Positions 22,060-32,904 of a DNA stretch of 64,000 bases are shown piece by piece. A program made the position numbers and the translations under genes. Source of the stretch: Pseudomonas lalucatii (GTDB taxonomy: Bacteria > Pseudomonadota > Gammaproteobacteria > Pseudomonadales > Pseudomonadaceae); NCBI RefSeq assembly GCF_018398425.1, contig NZ_JADPMV010000001.1, positions 2,418,001 to 2,482,000 of the forward strand, in the 5' to 3' direction. Numbering within the stretch: position 1 is the first letter of the stretch; each line of letters begins with the position of its first letter. A model generated the notes under the pieces. It worked only from the letters and a program-made list of their open reading frames with translations. It had not been told where the DNA came from and did no database searches.

Positions 22060-24238
22060 CCACCGGCGCCGTCAGCTTCTCCAGCAGCGCGGCCTGGGCG
22101 CTGCGCGAGTTCTGGTTGCCGGTCGGACTGCAGCGCAGGTAGCGACCGTCCGGCTGCAGCACCCAGGCCTGGGTGTTGTCGGTCAGGTAGCTCTCCAGTT
22201 CCTTCTTCACCCGGGTGATCAGCTTCTTGCCCTCCACCGGGAAACAGGTCTCCACGCGCTTGTCCAGGTTGCGCTCCATCCAGTCGGCACTGGACAGGTA
22301 GATCTTCTCCTCGCCCTCGTTGAGGAAGTAGAACACCCGGGTGTGCTCGAGGAAGCGGCCGATGATCGAGCGCACCTGGATGTTGTGCGAGACCCCGGGA
22401 ATGCCCGGGCGCAGGCAGCACATGCCGCGCACCACCAGGTCGATCTTCACCCCGGCCTGGCTGGCCTTGTACAGCGCGCGGATGATCTTGGCGTCGGTCA
22501 GCGAATTGAACTTGGCGATGATGTGCGCCGGCTTGCCCTCGCCGGCCAGCACCGTCTCGCGGCCGATCAGATCGAGCAGGGTCTTCTTCAGGGTGAAGGG
22601 CGCATGCAGCAGCTTCTTCATGCGCAGGGTCTTGCCCATGCCGATCAGCTGGCTGAACAGCTTGGCGACGTCCTCGCCCAGGGCCACATCGGCGGTGAGC
22701 AGGCTGTAGTCGGTGTACAGGCGGGCGTTGCCGGCATGGTAGTTGCCGGTACCGACGTGAGCGTAGCGGACGATGTCGCCGTTCTCGCGGCGCAGGATCA
22801 GCATCATCTTGGCGTGGGTCTTGAAGCCGACCACGCCGTAGATCACCACCGCGCCGGCCGCCTGCAGGCGGCTGGCCAGGGCCAGGTTGGACTCCTCGTC
22901 GAAGCGCGCGCGCAGCTCGATCACCGCGGTGACCTCCTTGCCGTTGCGCGCCGCCTCGACCAGCGCATCGACTATCTCCGAGTTGGCCCCGCTGCGGTAC
23001 AGGGTCTGCTTGATCGCCAGCACGTGGGGGTCCTTGGCCGCCTGGCGCAGCAGGTCGACCACCGGGGTGAAGGACTCGAAGGGGTGCAGCAGGAGGATGT
23101 CCTGCTTGCTGACCACGCTGAAGATGTTCTCGCTGTTCTGCAGCAGCTTGGGAATCACCGGGGTGAAGGGCGTGTACTGCAGTTCCGGGTGGCTATCCAG
23201 GCCGGTGATGCTGAACAGCCGGGTCAGGTTGACCGGGCCGCCGACCTGGTACAGCTCGCCCTCGGTCAGGCCGAACTGCTTGAGCAGGTAGTCGGTCAGG
23301 TGCTTCGGACAGGTATCGACCACCTCCAGGCGCACCGCGTCGCCGTAGCGCCGCGAGAACAGCTCGCCGCGCAGGGCGCGGGCCAGGTCCTCGACGTCCT
23401 CGGTGTCCACCGACAGGTCGGCGTTGCGGGTCAGGCGGAACTGGTAGCAGCCCTTGACCTTCATGCCCTGGAACAGGTCGTCGGCATGGGCGTGGATCAT
23501 CGAGGAGAGGAACACGTAGTTGGCGCCCGGACCGCCCACCTCCTCCGGCACCCGGATCACCCGCGGCAGCAGCCGCGGCGCCGGGATGATCGCCAGGCCC
23601 GAGTCGCGGCCGAAGGCGTCGACGCCCTCCAGTTCGACGATGAAGTTCAGGCTCTTGTTCACCAGCAGCGGGAAGGGATGGGTCGGGTCGAGGCCGATGG
23701 GGGTGATGATCGGTGCGATCTCGTCGCGGAAGTAGCGGCGCACCCAGGCCTTGACCTTGGTGTTCCAGTGGCGGCGGCGGATGAAATTGATGTTGTGCTT
23801 GGCCAGGGCCGGGAACAGCACGTCGTTGAGGATGGCGTACTGGCGGCCGACCTGCTCGTGCACCAACTCGGAAATCCGCGCCAGCGCCTGGTGCGGCTGC
23901 AGGCCGTCGGCGCCGGCCTGCTCGCGGGCGAAGTTGATCTGCTTCTTCAGGCCGGCGACACGGATCTCGAAGAACTCGTCGAGGTTGCTGGAGAAGATCA
24001 GCAGGAACTTCAGCCGCTCGAGCAGCGGATAGGACTCGTCCAGCGCCTGTTCCAGCACGCGGATGTTGAACTGCAGCTGCGACAGCTCGCGGTGGATGTA
24101 CAGGCTGCTGTCGTCCAGGCTCGGCACCACCAGCGGCGGCGCCGGGGTGGGCGCCTCGACGGGCGCCGGCTCCGGCAACTCGACGGGCGGCTGCTGGGGA
24201 TCGAGCACTTCGCTCTGGGTGAGTCCTTCGGTGTTCAT
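22046..24238 (-). CDS. ppk1: polyphosphate kinase 1
   Basis: Makes inorganic polyphosphate from ATP through a phosphohistidine intermediate. It is 730 residues; PPK1 enzymes are usually about 690-740. The N-terminal domain starts at [20 protein letters not shown], preceded by an unusually proline-rich extension ([19 protein letters not shown]). The two PLD-like catalytic histidine motifs, [11 protein letters not shown] near residue 475 and THVGTGNY-like [11 protein letters not shown] near 500, are present. It starts 17 nt after the hemB stop, so hemB-ppk1 is one operon, apparently under the PhoB-type promoter at 25303-25342. Confidence 0.97.
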   Translation of the reverse strand: MNTEGLTQSEVLDPQQPPVELPEPAPVEAPTPAPPLVVPSLDDSSLYIHRELSQLQFNIRVLEQALDESYPLLERLKFLLIFSSNLDEFFEIRVAGLKKQINFAREQAGADGLQPHQALARISELVHEQVGRQYAILNDVLFPALAKHNINFIRRRHWNTKVKAWVRRYFRDEIAPIITPIGLDPTHPFPLLVNKSLNFIVELEGVDAFGRDSGLAIIPAPRLLPRVIRVPEEVGGPGANYVFLSSMIHAHADDLFQGMKVKGCYQFRLTRNADLSVDTEDVEDLARALRGELFSRRYGDAVRLEVVDTCPKHLTDYLLKQFGLTEGELYQVGGPVNLTRLFSITGLDSHPELQYTPFTPVIPKLLQNSENIFSVVSKQDILLLHPFESFTPVVDLLRQAAKDPHVLAIKQTLYRSGANSEIVDALVEAARNGKEVTAVIELRARFDEESNLALASRLQAAGAVVIYGVVGFKTHAKMMLILRRENGDIVRYAHVGTGNYHAGNARLYTDYSLLTADVALGEDVAKLFSQLIGMGKTLRMKKLLHAPFTLKKTLLDLIGRETVLAGEGKPAHIIAKFNSLTDAKIIRALYKASQAGVKIDLVVRGMCCLRPGIPGVSHNIQVRSIIGRFLEHTRVFYFLNEGEEKIYLSSADWMERNLDKRVETCFPVEGKKLITRVKKELESYLTDNTQAWVLQPDGRYLRCSPTGNQNSRSAQAALLEKLTAPVVSAR

Positions 24239-24255
24239 CGTGTCGTCCTGGGGGA

Positions 24256-26097
<1,842 letters not shown>

Positions 26098-26178
26098 CTA
26101 GCATTGTAGGGATGCCGCCCCGTCCGCCGGCGCCTCTCGCGAGGCGCCCAGACAGCCCGAACGCCATGTGACGACAGT

Positions 26179-27009
26179 ATGCGCAGACCTCTTCGCTGGT
26201 TCCTGATCGGCCTCGCCCTGCTGAGCACCGCCGCCCTGCTCGGCCTCTACCCCTATCGCGCCGCACTGCTGCCGCAGGCCGACGACCTGGCCAGCGCCAA
26301 GGCCCGCCTGGCCCCGCACCTGCGCCTGTTCACCCCGGCGGGCGACGGCCCCTTCGCCACCGTGCTGGTGTTCCACGGCTGCAGCGGGCAACGCCAGGCG
26401 CTGCTCGACAGCGTCAATGCCTGGCTGCTGCCGGCCGGCTACGCCACGCTGTTCGTCGACAGCTATGGCGCCCGCGGCATCGACGACTGGCGCGCGGTGT
26501 GCGCCGGCAAACGACTGTGGGGCAACCAGCGCGCCCTGGACGTCTACGCCGCCATCGAGTTGGCCGCGCAACTGCCCCGGGTCGATGGCCAGCGCCTGGC
26601 CCTGCTGGGCTTCTCCCACGGCGGCTGGAGCATTCTCGACGCCCTGGCCTATGCCGGCGAGGCCGGTCACGGTTTCGCCGCCCCCGGCCGCCAGGGCCTG
26701 GCGCGGGTCAGGGCGGCGATCCTCTACTACCCCTACTGCGGCTTTCCCGCCGAACTGCGCCGGCAGATGACGCCGCAGCCGCCGCAACTGATGCTGCTGG
26801 CCGGCGAAGACCACATCACCGATCACCGCCAGTGTCTGGACGCCCTGCGCCAGCTGCCCTCCGGCGCGATCCAGGTGAAGCGCTATGCTCAGGCCGATCA
26901 TGTGTTCGACCATCTCAGCGATCTGGCCACCTACCAACCGCAACTCGCCAGGGATGCCCAGCAGCTAGCCAGACGCTTCCTGCGCAGCCACCTCGGCCCA
27001 GCCCAATGA
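26179..27009 (+). CDS. alpha/beta hydrolase, dienelactone hydrolase-like
   Basis: A 276-residue protein with an N-terminal hydrophobic anchor (LRWFLIGLALLSTAALLGL) and a dienelactone-hydrolase fold. Catalytic residues are the nucleophile serine in GFSHGGWS near residue 150, the acid in LAGEDHITD and the histidine in QADHVFDHL. VFHGCSG is the oxyanion strand. The N-terminus predicts export or inner-membrane anchoring. Substrate unknown. It runs in the same direction as dedA upstream and elbB 13 nt downstream, so the last two may be cotranscribed. Confidence 0.87.
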   Translation: MRRPLRWFLIGLALLSTAALLGLYPYRAALLPQADDLASAKARLAPHLRLFTPAGDGPFATVLVFHGCSGQRQALLDSVNAWLLPAGYATLFVDSYGARGIDDWRAVCAGKRLWGNQRALDVYAAIELAAQLPRVDGQRLALLGFSHGGWSILDALAYAGEAGHGFAAPGRQGLARVRAAILYYPYCGFPAELRRQMTPQPPQLMLLAGEDHITDHRQCLDALRQLPSGAIQVKRYAQADHVFDHLSDLATYQPQLARDAQQLARRFLRSHLGPAQ

Positions 27010-27022
27010 CCAGGAGTATTAG

Positions 27023-27685
27023 ATGAAAGAGAAAGTCGCGGTGATTCTGTCCGGTTGCGGCGTCTACGACGGCGCGGAAATCCACGAGAGCGTGATCACC
27101 CTGCTGCGCCTCGACCAGCGCGGCGCCCAGGTGCAGTGCTTCGCGCCCAACGTCGAGCAGCTGCACGTGGTCGACCACTACAGCGGCGACGAGATGGACG
27201 AGAGCCGCAACGTGCTGGTCGAGTCCGCGCGCATCGCCCGCGGCAAGATCAAGGACGTGCGCGAGCTGCATATCGACGACTTCGACGCGCTGATCCTGCC
27301 CGGCGGCTTCGGCGCGGCGAAGAACCTCTCCGACTTCGCCCTGAGCGGCGCCAACTGCACCGTGCAGCCCGACGTGCTGGCGGCGGCCAAGGCCTTCGCC
27401 GACGCCGCCAAGCCGATCGGCCTGATCTGCATCTCGCCGGTGCTGGCGGCGCGGATCTTCGGCAACGGCGTGGAATGCACCATAGGCAACGACCACGACA
27501 CCGCCGCGGCCCTGACCCAAATGGGCGCCGTGCACTGCGAATGCGAGGTCAGCGAGATAGTCGAAGATCCTGCGCGCAAGCTGGTCAGCACCCCGGCCTA
27601 CATGCTCGCCCAGTCGATCAGCCAGGCCGCCTCGGGGATCAACAAGCTGGTCGATCGGGTCCTCGAACTGGTCCATGCCGGCTGA
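27023..27685 (+). CDS. elbB: glyoxalase/isoprenoid biosynthesis protein ElbB
   Basis: DJ-1/PfpI superfamily protein of the ElbB type, 220 residues, near the E. coli length of 217. The family start VAVILSGCGVYDGAEIHES, the LILPGGFGAAKNL loop and the nucleophile-elbow cysteine in PIGLICISP are visible. E. coli ElbB has weak glyoxalase activity and was linked to isoprenoid synthesis; the true role is unclear. It follows the hydrolase gene by 13 nt with AGGAG near the start. Confidence 0.93.
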   Translation: MKEKVAVILSGCGVYDGAEIHESVITLLRLDQRGAQVQCFAPNVEQLHVVDHYSGDEMDESRNVLVESARIARGKIKDVRELHIDDFDALILPGGFGAAKNLSDFALSGANCTVQPDVLAAAKAFADAAKPIGLICISPVLAARIFGNGVECTIGNDHDTAAALTQMGAVHCECEVSEIVEDPARKLVSTPAYMLAQSISQAASGINKLVDRVLELVHAG

Positions 27686-27801
27686 GCCGACGCGGTAGCG
27701 CTACGCCAATCCCGCCAATGCGCGCGGCACACCCGCCGCGCCACTGGTCAAGCCCGGCGCACTGCGGCAGCGTGGCGCCATCATTCCCAGGCGCACGCTC
27801 C

Positions 27802-28269
27802 ATGACCCAACCTTTCGAACTCACCCCCGAGCTGCAACAGGCGGTGAGCGGCTTCTTCCAGCGCATCCCGTTCAACCAGCTGCTCGGCATCCAGCTCGAG
27901 CAACTGTCGCCGGAACGGGTGACCATGAGCCTGCCGATGAAGGACGAGCTGATCGGCAACTTCATGCACGGCATCCTCCACGGCGGGGTGATCGCCTCGT
28001 TGCTCGACGTGGCCGGCGGCGCCATGGCGCTGATCGGCGCCTTCGAGCGCCACCAGCAACTGCCCGCCGGCGAACGCCTGGCGCGGCTGTCCAAGCTCGG
28101 CACCATCGACCTGCGCATCGACTACCTGCGCCCCGGCCGCGGCCGCGGCTTCACCGCCAGCGCGGTGCTGCTGCGCTCGGGCAACAAGGTGGCGGTGGTG
28201 CGCAGCGAGTTGCACAACGACGAAGGCACGCTGGTGGCGGTCGGTACCGGCACCTACCTGTGCGGTTAG
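27802..28269 (+). CDS. acyl-CoA thioesterase, hotdog fold (PaaI/YbgC-like)
   Basis: A 155-residue hotdog-fold thioesterase. The active-site helix region shows NFMHGILHGGVIASLLDVAGGAMA, the HGG-x-D pattern of the PaaI group, followed by the strands DLRIDYLRPGRG and GTGTYLCG. The natural acyl-CoA is not known. The ATG at 27802 is preferred; the frame extends further upstream without credible coding signal. It is convergent with yaiI at a 51-nt gap. Confidence 0.88.
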   Translation: MTQPFELTPELQQAVSGFFQRIPFNQLLGIQLEQLSPERVTMSLPMKDELIGNFMHGILHGGVIASLLDVAGGAMALIGAFERHQQLPAGERLARLSKLGTIDLRIDYLRPGRGRGFTASAVLLRSGNKVAVVRSELHNDEGTLVAVGTGTYLCG

Positions 28270-28320
28270 GACGGGGGTGAACGCAGCGATACCGGGGGCG
28301 ATGGGTGTCGGCGCCGCGCC

Positions 28321-28776
28321 TCAACCCATCCTGCTCAAACGAGTCAGGATGCGATCCAGGGCGTTGGCGAAGGCCTGGCGGTCCTTGTCCCCATAGGCCG
28401 CCTGGCCACCGCCGACCTGGCCCTGCTCGCGTAGCTCGGTAAAGAGGTTACGGGTGGCCAGCTTGTCGCCCATGTTGCGCTCGTCGAACTCGCGCCCGCG
28501 CGGATCGAGGGCGGCCACGCCCTTCTTCAGCAGACGGTCGGCCAGGGGCACGTCGCTGCAGATCACCAGCTCGCCCGGCACGGCGTGCTCGACCAGGTAG
28601 TCGTCCGCCGCATCCGGGCCACTGGGCACCACGATCAGCTTCACGCAGGCGAAGCCCGGCCGGGCCACCGCCTGGCCCGCCACCAGCACCACCTCGAAGC
28701 CACGCTTGAGGGCGAACTTCACCAGCTGATCCCGGGCCGCCCGCGGGCAGGCGTCGGCATCGATCCAGACACGCAT
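28321..28776 (-). CDS. YaiI/YqxD family protein (DUF188)
   Basis: A 151-residue UPF0178 protein: MRVWIDADACPRAARDQLVKFA at the N-terminus with acidic residues typical of a PIN-like nuclease fold, VICSDVPLADRLL and DPRGREFDERNM in the centre. Activity has not been established in the family to my knowledge. It lies 15 nt after the LysE-type gene, probably in the same transcript. Confidence 0.9.
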   Translation of the reverse strand: MRVWIDADACPRAARDQLVKFALKRGFEVVLVAGQAVARPGFACVKLIVVPSGPDAADDYLVEHAVPGELVICSDVPLADRLLKKGVAALDPRGREFDERNMGDKLATRNLFTELREQGQVGGGQAAYGDKDRQAFANALDRILTRLSRMG

Positions 28777-28791
28777 CGAACAATAATCTCC

Positions 28792-29424
28792 TCAGGCCGG
28801 CGCCCGACGTACCGTGGCGAGCAGCGCCGCGGCGCCGATGAACATGGCGCCGAAACAGCGGTTCATCAGGCGCTGCTGGCGCGGCGTACGCAGCAGGCGC
28901 AGGACCCGCGCGGCCAGGCCGGTGTAGCCCGCCATGACCAGCAGATCGACGCAGATCATGGTCACCCCCATCAGCAGGTACTGCGCCAGCAACGGCGCAT
29001 GGGGGTCGAGGAACTGCGGCAGCACGGCGAGCATGAAGACGATCGCCTTGGGGTTGCTGACGTTGACCAGGAAGCCGCGCGCCACCAGGGTCAGCGGCCG
29101 GCCAAGCGGCCGTTGCGCGGGGCCGGCCGCCATGTCGGCCGGCAGCGCACGCCACTGGCGATAGCCCAGGTACACCAGGTAGAGCACGCCGAACCACTTG
29201 ATCAGGCTGAAGGCCAGCGCCGAGGCGGCGAGGATCGCCCCCACCCCGGCGGCGACGATGGCGATCTGCAGCGCCAGGCCGATCTGCAGGCCCAGGGCAT
29301 TCCAGTAACCGCGCCAGAAGCCGTATTGCAGGCCCGCGGACATCGAGGCGATGGCCCCGGCGCCGGGCGACAGACTGATCACCCAACAGGCGACGAAAAA
29401 CGCGAGCCAGGTCTGCAGGGCCAT
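28792..29424 (-). CDS. LysE/RhtB family amino-acid exporter
   Basis: A 210-residue inner-membrane protein with six hydrophobic segments of the LysE/RhtB family. The N-terminal SPGAGAIASMSAGLQYGFWRG motif is characteristic, as is GFLVNVSNPKAIVFMLAVLPQF in the centre. Substrate unknown; homoserine/threonine or another amino acid are typical for the family. It precedes yaiI by 15 nt. Downstream of the terC terminator, so it has its own promoter, not identified. Confidence 0.9.
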   Translation of the reverse strand: MALQTWLAFFVACWVISLSPGAGAIASMSAGLQYGFWRGYWNALGLQIGLALQIAIVAAGVGAILAASALAFSLIKWFGVLYLVYLGYRQWRALPADMAAGPAQRPLGRPLTLVARGFLVNVSNPKAIVFMLAVLPQFLDPHAPLLAQYLLMGVTMICVDLLVMAGYTGLAARVLRLLRTPRQQRLMNRCFGAMFIGAAALLATVRRAPA

Positions 29425-29462
29425 GGCGAATACCTCGAGACGATGATTGAAGGATGCCCCAG

Positions 29463-29493
29463 AAAAAAGGGCAGGCCTCTCAGCCTACCCTTT
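29463..29493 (-). terminator. terC terminator
   Basis: Minus-strand GGGTAGGC and GCCTGCCC (one G-U pair; 29469-29490) with a 6-nt loop, followed by a run of six T. It lies 26 nt after the TerC stop. Confidence 0.85.
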
Positions 29494-29519
29494 GCGCTGC
29501 GCCGCGGCCAGACGCCCGA

Positions 29520-30278
29520 TCAGTCCGGCGCGCCCTTGCGCAGGTGCACCGGCTCGACGCCTTTCTTGCGCGCCATGGCGCCGCGCAGGCGGATGTTGAT
29601 CGCCTCGACCGCCAGGGAGAAGGCCATGGCGAAGTAGACGTAGCCCTTGGGCACATGCACCTCGAAGGACTCGGCCACCAGCACGGTGCCGACCACGATG
29701 AGGAACGACAGGGCGAGCATCTTCAGGCTCGGGTGCTTGTCGATGAAGTCGCTGATGGTGCTGGCCGAGAGCATCATCACGATCACCGAGATGACGATGG
29801 CCGCGACCATCACCGGCACGTTGTCGACCAGGCCGACCGCGGTGATCACCGAGTCCAGGGAGAAGACGATGTCGATGATGGCGATCTGCACGATGATGCC
29901 CATGAAGCCATAGGCCTTGCCGGCAGCCTGCTGCGCCTCTTCCGCCCCCTCCAGGCTGTGGTAGATCTCCATGGTGCTCTTGAACAACAGGAACAGGCCG
30001 CCGAAGAACAGGATCAGGTCGCGCCCGGAGATGCCCTGGCCGAAGACCTGGAACAGGTCGGCGGTCAGGCGCATGACCCAGGTGATCGACAGCAACAGCA
30101 GGATGCGCGTGCCCATGGCCAGGGCCAGGCCGAAGAAGCGCGCCTTCGGCTGCTGGGCCTTGGGCAGGCGGCTGACGAGGATCGAGATGAAGATGATGTT
30201 GTCGATGCCGAGGACGATTTCCAGGGCGGTCAGGGTGAGAAATGCGACCCAGATTTCCGGGTTGGCGAGCCATTCCAT
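29520..30278 (-). CDS. TerC family integral membrane protein
   Basis: A 252-residue TerC/YgdQ/YoaE-like membrane protein with about seven helices. The family motif LEIVLGIDNIIFISIL, including the conserved acidic D-N, is near residue 20 and the second, DIVFSLDSVITAVGL, near residue 137. TerC proteins are linked to tellurite resistance and metal-ion (Mn) export; no tellurite operon is present here, so a metal role is more likely. Single gene with its own terminator. Confidence 0.92.
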   Translation of the reverse strand: MEWLANPEIWVAFLTLTALEIVLGIDNIIFISILVSRLPKAQQPKARFFGLALAMGTRILLLLSITWVMRLTADLFQVFGQGISGRDLILFFGGLFLLFKSTMEIYHSLEGAEEAQQAAGKAYGFMGIIVQIAIIDIVFSLDSVITAVGLVDNVPVMVAAIVISVIVMMLSASTISDFIDKHPSLKMLALSFLIVVGTVLVAESFEVHVPKGYVYFAMAFSLAVEAINIRLRGAMARKKGVEPVHLRKGAPD

Positions 30279-30472
30279 AGTGCGTTCGGTCTCATGTTTG
30301 CCAGGGTTTTAGTGTGCACCGCCGCGCCACGGGCGCAGGGTGCGCTGAACAGCTGAATCAACCAGTCGCTATCGACTGGGTCGCGGGCCACCTCTACTTC
30401 GCCTCGCTGCGAGGCCTTGCCCGGCAGCCTCGCCAAGCCGCTCGCCGGGCCGCTTGAACGCCATGCACCGGC

Positions 30473-32389
30473 TCAACTGGCCGCCTCCAGCTCACGCTGC
30501 AGGGCTTCGAGCGTTTCCAGGGCGAGCAGCCAGCGCTCCTCCAGCTCCGCTTCGCGGCCCTTGAGCCCGGCCTGCTCGGCCAGCAGGTCACGCAGTTCGT
30601 CCTTGCGGCTCGCCTCGTACAGGGCGCTGTCGCCCAAGCGGGCCTCGATCCCGGCGAGGCGCTGGTGCAGTTGCCCCAGCTCCTTCTCCAGGCGGTCGGC
30701 CTCGCGCTTGTGCGGCGCCAGCTGCTGGCGCAGCGCCGCGGCGGCCTGGCGCTGGGCGCGCTTGTCGGTCCGCTCGAGGCCGGCCTCGCCGCCGTTCGCC
30801 GGGGCCGGCGCCTGGCGGGCCCGGTAGTCCAGCAGCCAGCGCGCGTAGTCGTCGAGATCGCCGTCGAACGCCTGCACCCGGCCGTCGGCGACCAGGAGGA
30901 ACTCGTCGGTGGTGCTCTTGAGCAGATGGCGGTCGTGGGACACCACCACCACCGCCCCGGCGAACTCCTGCAGGGCCAGGGTCAGGGCCAGGCGCATCTC
31001 CAGGTCGAGGTGGTTGGTCGGCTCATCGAGCAGCAGCAGGTTGGGCCGCCCCCAGGCGATCAGGGCCAGGGCCAGGCGCGCCTTCTCGCCGCCGGAGAAG
31101 TTCAGCACCGGCTCGTCGCAGCGCGCACCGCGGAAATCGAAGCCGCCGAGGAAGTCGCGCAGGCTCTGCTCGCGCTCGCTCGGCGCCAGGCGCTGCAGGT
31201 GCAGCAGCGGGCTGGCCTGGTCGTCGAGGGCGTCGAGCTGGTGCTGGGCGAAATAGCCGACCACCAGGTTCTCGCCGCGCTGCAGGCGGCCGCCGAGGGG
31301 CTGCAGCTCGCCGGCCAGGTTCTTGATCAGGGTCGACTTGCCGGCGCCGTTCGGCCCCAGCAGGCCCAGGCGGGCGCCCGGCGCCAGGCTCAGCTTGACC
31401 TGTTCCAGCACCGCCTTGTCGCCGTAGCCGAGGCGTCCCTCGGCCAGGTCCAGCAGCGGGCTGGAGATCTTGCCGGCCTCGCGGAAGCTGAAGTCGAAGG
31501 GCGAATCGACATGGGCCGGGGCCAGCTCCTCCAGGCGCTCCAGGGCCTTGATCCGGCTCTGCGCCTGGCGCGCCTTGGTGGCCTGGGCCTTGAAGCGGGC
31601 GATGTACTTTTCCATGTGCGCGCGCTGCGCCTGCTGCTTCTCGTAGGCCTGCTGCTGCTGGGCCAGACGCTCGGCGCGGGTGCGCTCGAAGGCCGAGTAG
31701 CCGCCGCGATAGAGGGTCAGCTTCTGCTGGTCCAGGTGGGCCACATGATCGACCACCGCGTCGAGGAAGTCGCGGTCGTGGGAAATCAGCAGCAGGGTTC
31801 CCGGATAGCTCTTCAGCCAGCCTTCCAGCCAGAGAATGGCATCCAGGTCCAGGTGGTTGGTCGGTTCGTCCAGCAGCAACAGGTCCGACGGGCACATCAG
31901 CGCCTGGGCCAGGTTCAGGCGCATGCGCCAGCCGCCGGAGAAGTCGCCGACGCGGCGGTCCATCTGCCCATGCTCGAAGCCCAGGCCGGCCAGCAGCTTG
32001 CGCGCGCGGGCGGCGGCCGTATAGCCGTCGGCGCTGTCCAGCTCGGTGTGCAGGCGGGCGATGGCGGCGCCATCCTGGGCCGTCTCGGCCACCGCCAGCT
32101 GAGCCTGCAGGCGGCGCAGGTGGACGTCGCCGTCGAGCACGTAGTCGACCGCCAGGCGCTCCAGGGTATCGACCTCCTGGCGCATATGGGCGATGCGCCA
32201 GTCCGCCGGCAGCAGACAGTCGCCGGCGTCGGGGCCCAGCTCGCCGCGCAGCAGGGCGAACAGGCTGGATTTGCCGGCGCCATTGGCGCCGATCAGGCCG
32301 GCTTTCTGGCCGGCGTGCAGGGTCAGCTCGGCGCCTTCTAGCAGGCGTTGCGGACCACGCTGTAGAGTGAGGTTCTGGAGTCGGATCAT
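30473..32389 (-). CDS. ABC-F family ATP-binding protein (Uup/YheS type)
   Basis: A soluble twin-ABC protein of 638 residues. The first domain has Walker A GANGAGKSS near residue 34, signature FSGGWRMRLNLAQ and LLLDEPTNHLD; the second has GPNGAGKST near 345, FSGGEKARLALAL and LLLDEPTNHLD. The linker is a charged coiled coil (RAERLAQQQQAYEKQQAQRAHMEK). A C-terminal coiled coil begins near 540. ABC-F proteins act on ribosomes; YheS-type length and C-terminal extension fit this one. The ATG at 32389 lacks a clear ribosome binding site. Confidence 0.92.
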   Translation of the reverse strand: MIRLQNLTLQRGPQRLLEGAELTLHAGQKAGLIGANGAGKSSLFALLRGELGPDAGDCLLPADWRIAHMRQEVDTLERLAVDYVLDGDVHLRRLQAQLAVAETAQDGAAIARLHTELDSADGYTAAARARKLLAGLGFEHGQMDRRVGDFSGGWRMRLNLAQALMCPSDLLLLDEPTNHLDLDAILWLEGWLKSYPGTLLLISHDRDFLDAVVDHVAHLDQQKLTLYRGGYSAFERTRAERLAQQQQAYEKQQAQRAHMEKYIARFKAQATKARQAQSRIKALERLEELAPAHVDSPFDFSFREAGKISSPLLDLAEGRLGYGDKAVLEQVKLSLAPGARLGLLGPNGAGKSTLIKNLAGELQPLGGRLQRGENLVVGYFAQHQLDALDDQASPLLHLQRLAPSEREQSLRDFLGGFDFRGARCDEPVLNFSGGEKARLALALIAWGRPNLLLLDEPTNHLDLEMRLALTLALQEFAGAVVVVSHDRHLLKSTTDEFLLVADGRVQAFDGDLDDYARWLLDYRARQAPAPANGGEAGLERTDKRAQRQAAAALRQQLAPHKREADRLEKELGQLHQRLAGIEARLGDSALYEASRKDELRDLLAEQAGLKGREAELEERWLLALETLEALQRELEAAS

Positions 32390-32439
32390 AATGGCGGCGG
32401 AGTCTACCAGAGTCGCCTGCCACATACCCGGAAAGCACC

Positions 32440-32904
32440 ATGTCCACTGATCTGTGGCGTTTCGCCAAAGACTACTACCAGCGCCCCGGCGTCGAGGCGG
32501 CCTGCCTGCGCTTGCAGGAGCAGGGCGCCGATGTCTGCCTGCTGATCTGCGCGGTCTGGCTCGAGCGCCGCGGCGTCGCCTGCAGCCCCCAGCGCGCCGA
32601 GCAACTGCAGGGCCTCGCCCAACCCTGGCGGCGCCAGGTGGTCGAGCCTCTGCGCCAGCTCCGCCAGGACTGGCGCGCCGCCGCCCGCGGCGACGACGCC
32701 CTGGCCGCGCTGCGCGAGCACATCAAGCGCCTGGAGCTGGAAGCGGAACGGCTGCAGTTGCAGCGCCTGGCCGCGGCCTGCGGCGCCTGGCCGGGCACGG
32801 CCCCGCGGGTGTCTGCGGCCTGGTTGCAGGCCCTGGCGCCGGCTGGCGCGGCAGCGGACGACGAGGCACTGGCGCTATTGCGCGCCGCCGCCCGGTTGCC
32901 CTAG
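32440..32904 (+). CDS. TIGR02444 family protein
   Basis: A 154-residue protein with the TIGR02444 N-terminus: DLWRFAKDYYQRPGVEAACLRLQEQGADVCLLICAVWL. Helical, no known function; I recall it as restricted to Proteobacteria, mostly pseudomonads and relatives. It is divergent from the ABC-F gene (50 nt) and convergent with algP: the two stop codons are the same palindromic CTAG at 32901-32904. Confidence 0.87.
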   Translation: MSTDLWRFAKDYYQRPGVEAACLRLQEQGADVCLLICAVWLERRGVACSPQRAEQLQGLAQPWRRQVVEPLRQLRQDWRAAARGDDALAALREHIKRLELEAERLQLQRLAAACGAWPGTAPRVSAAWLQALAPAGAAADDEALALLRAAARLP

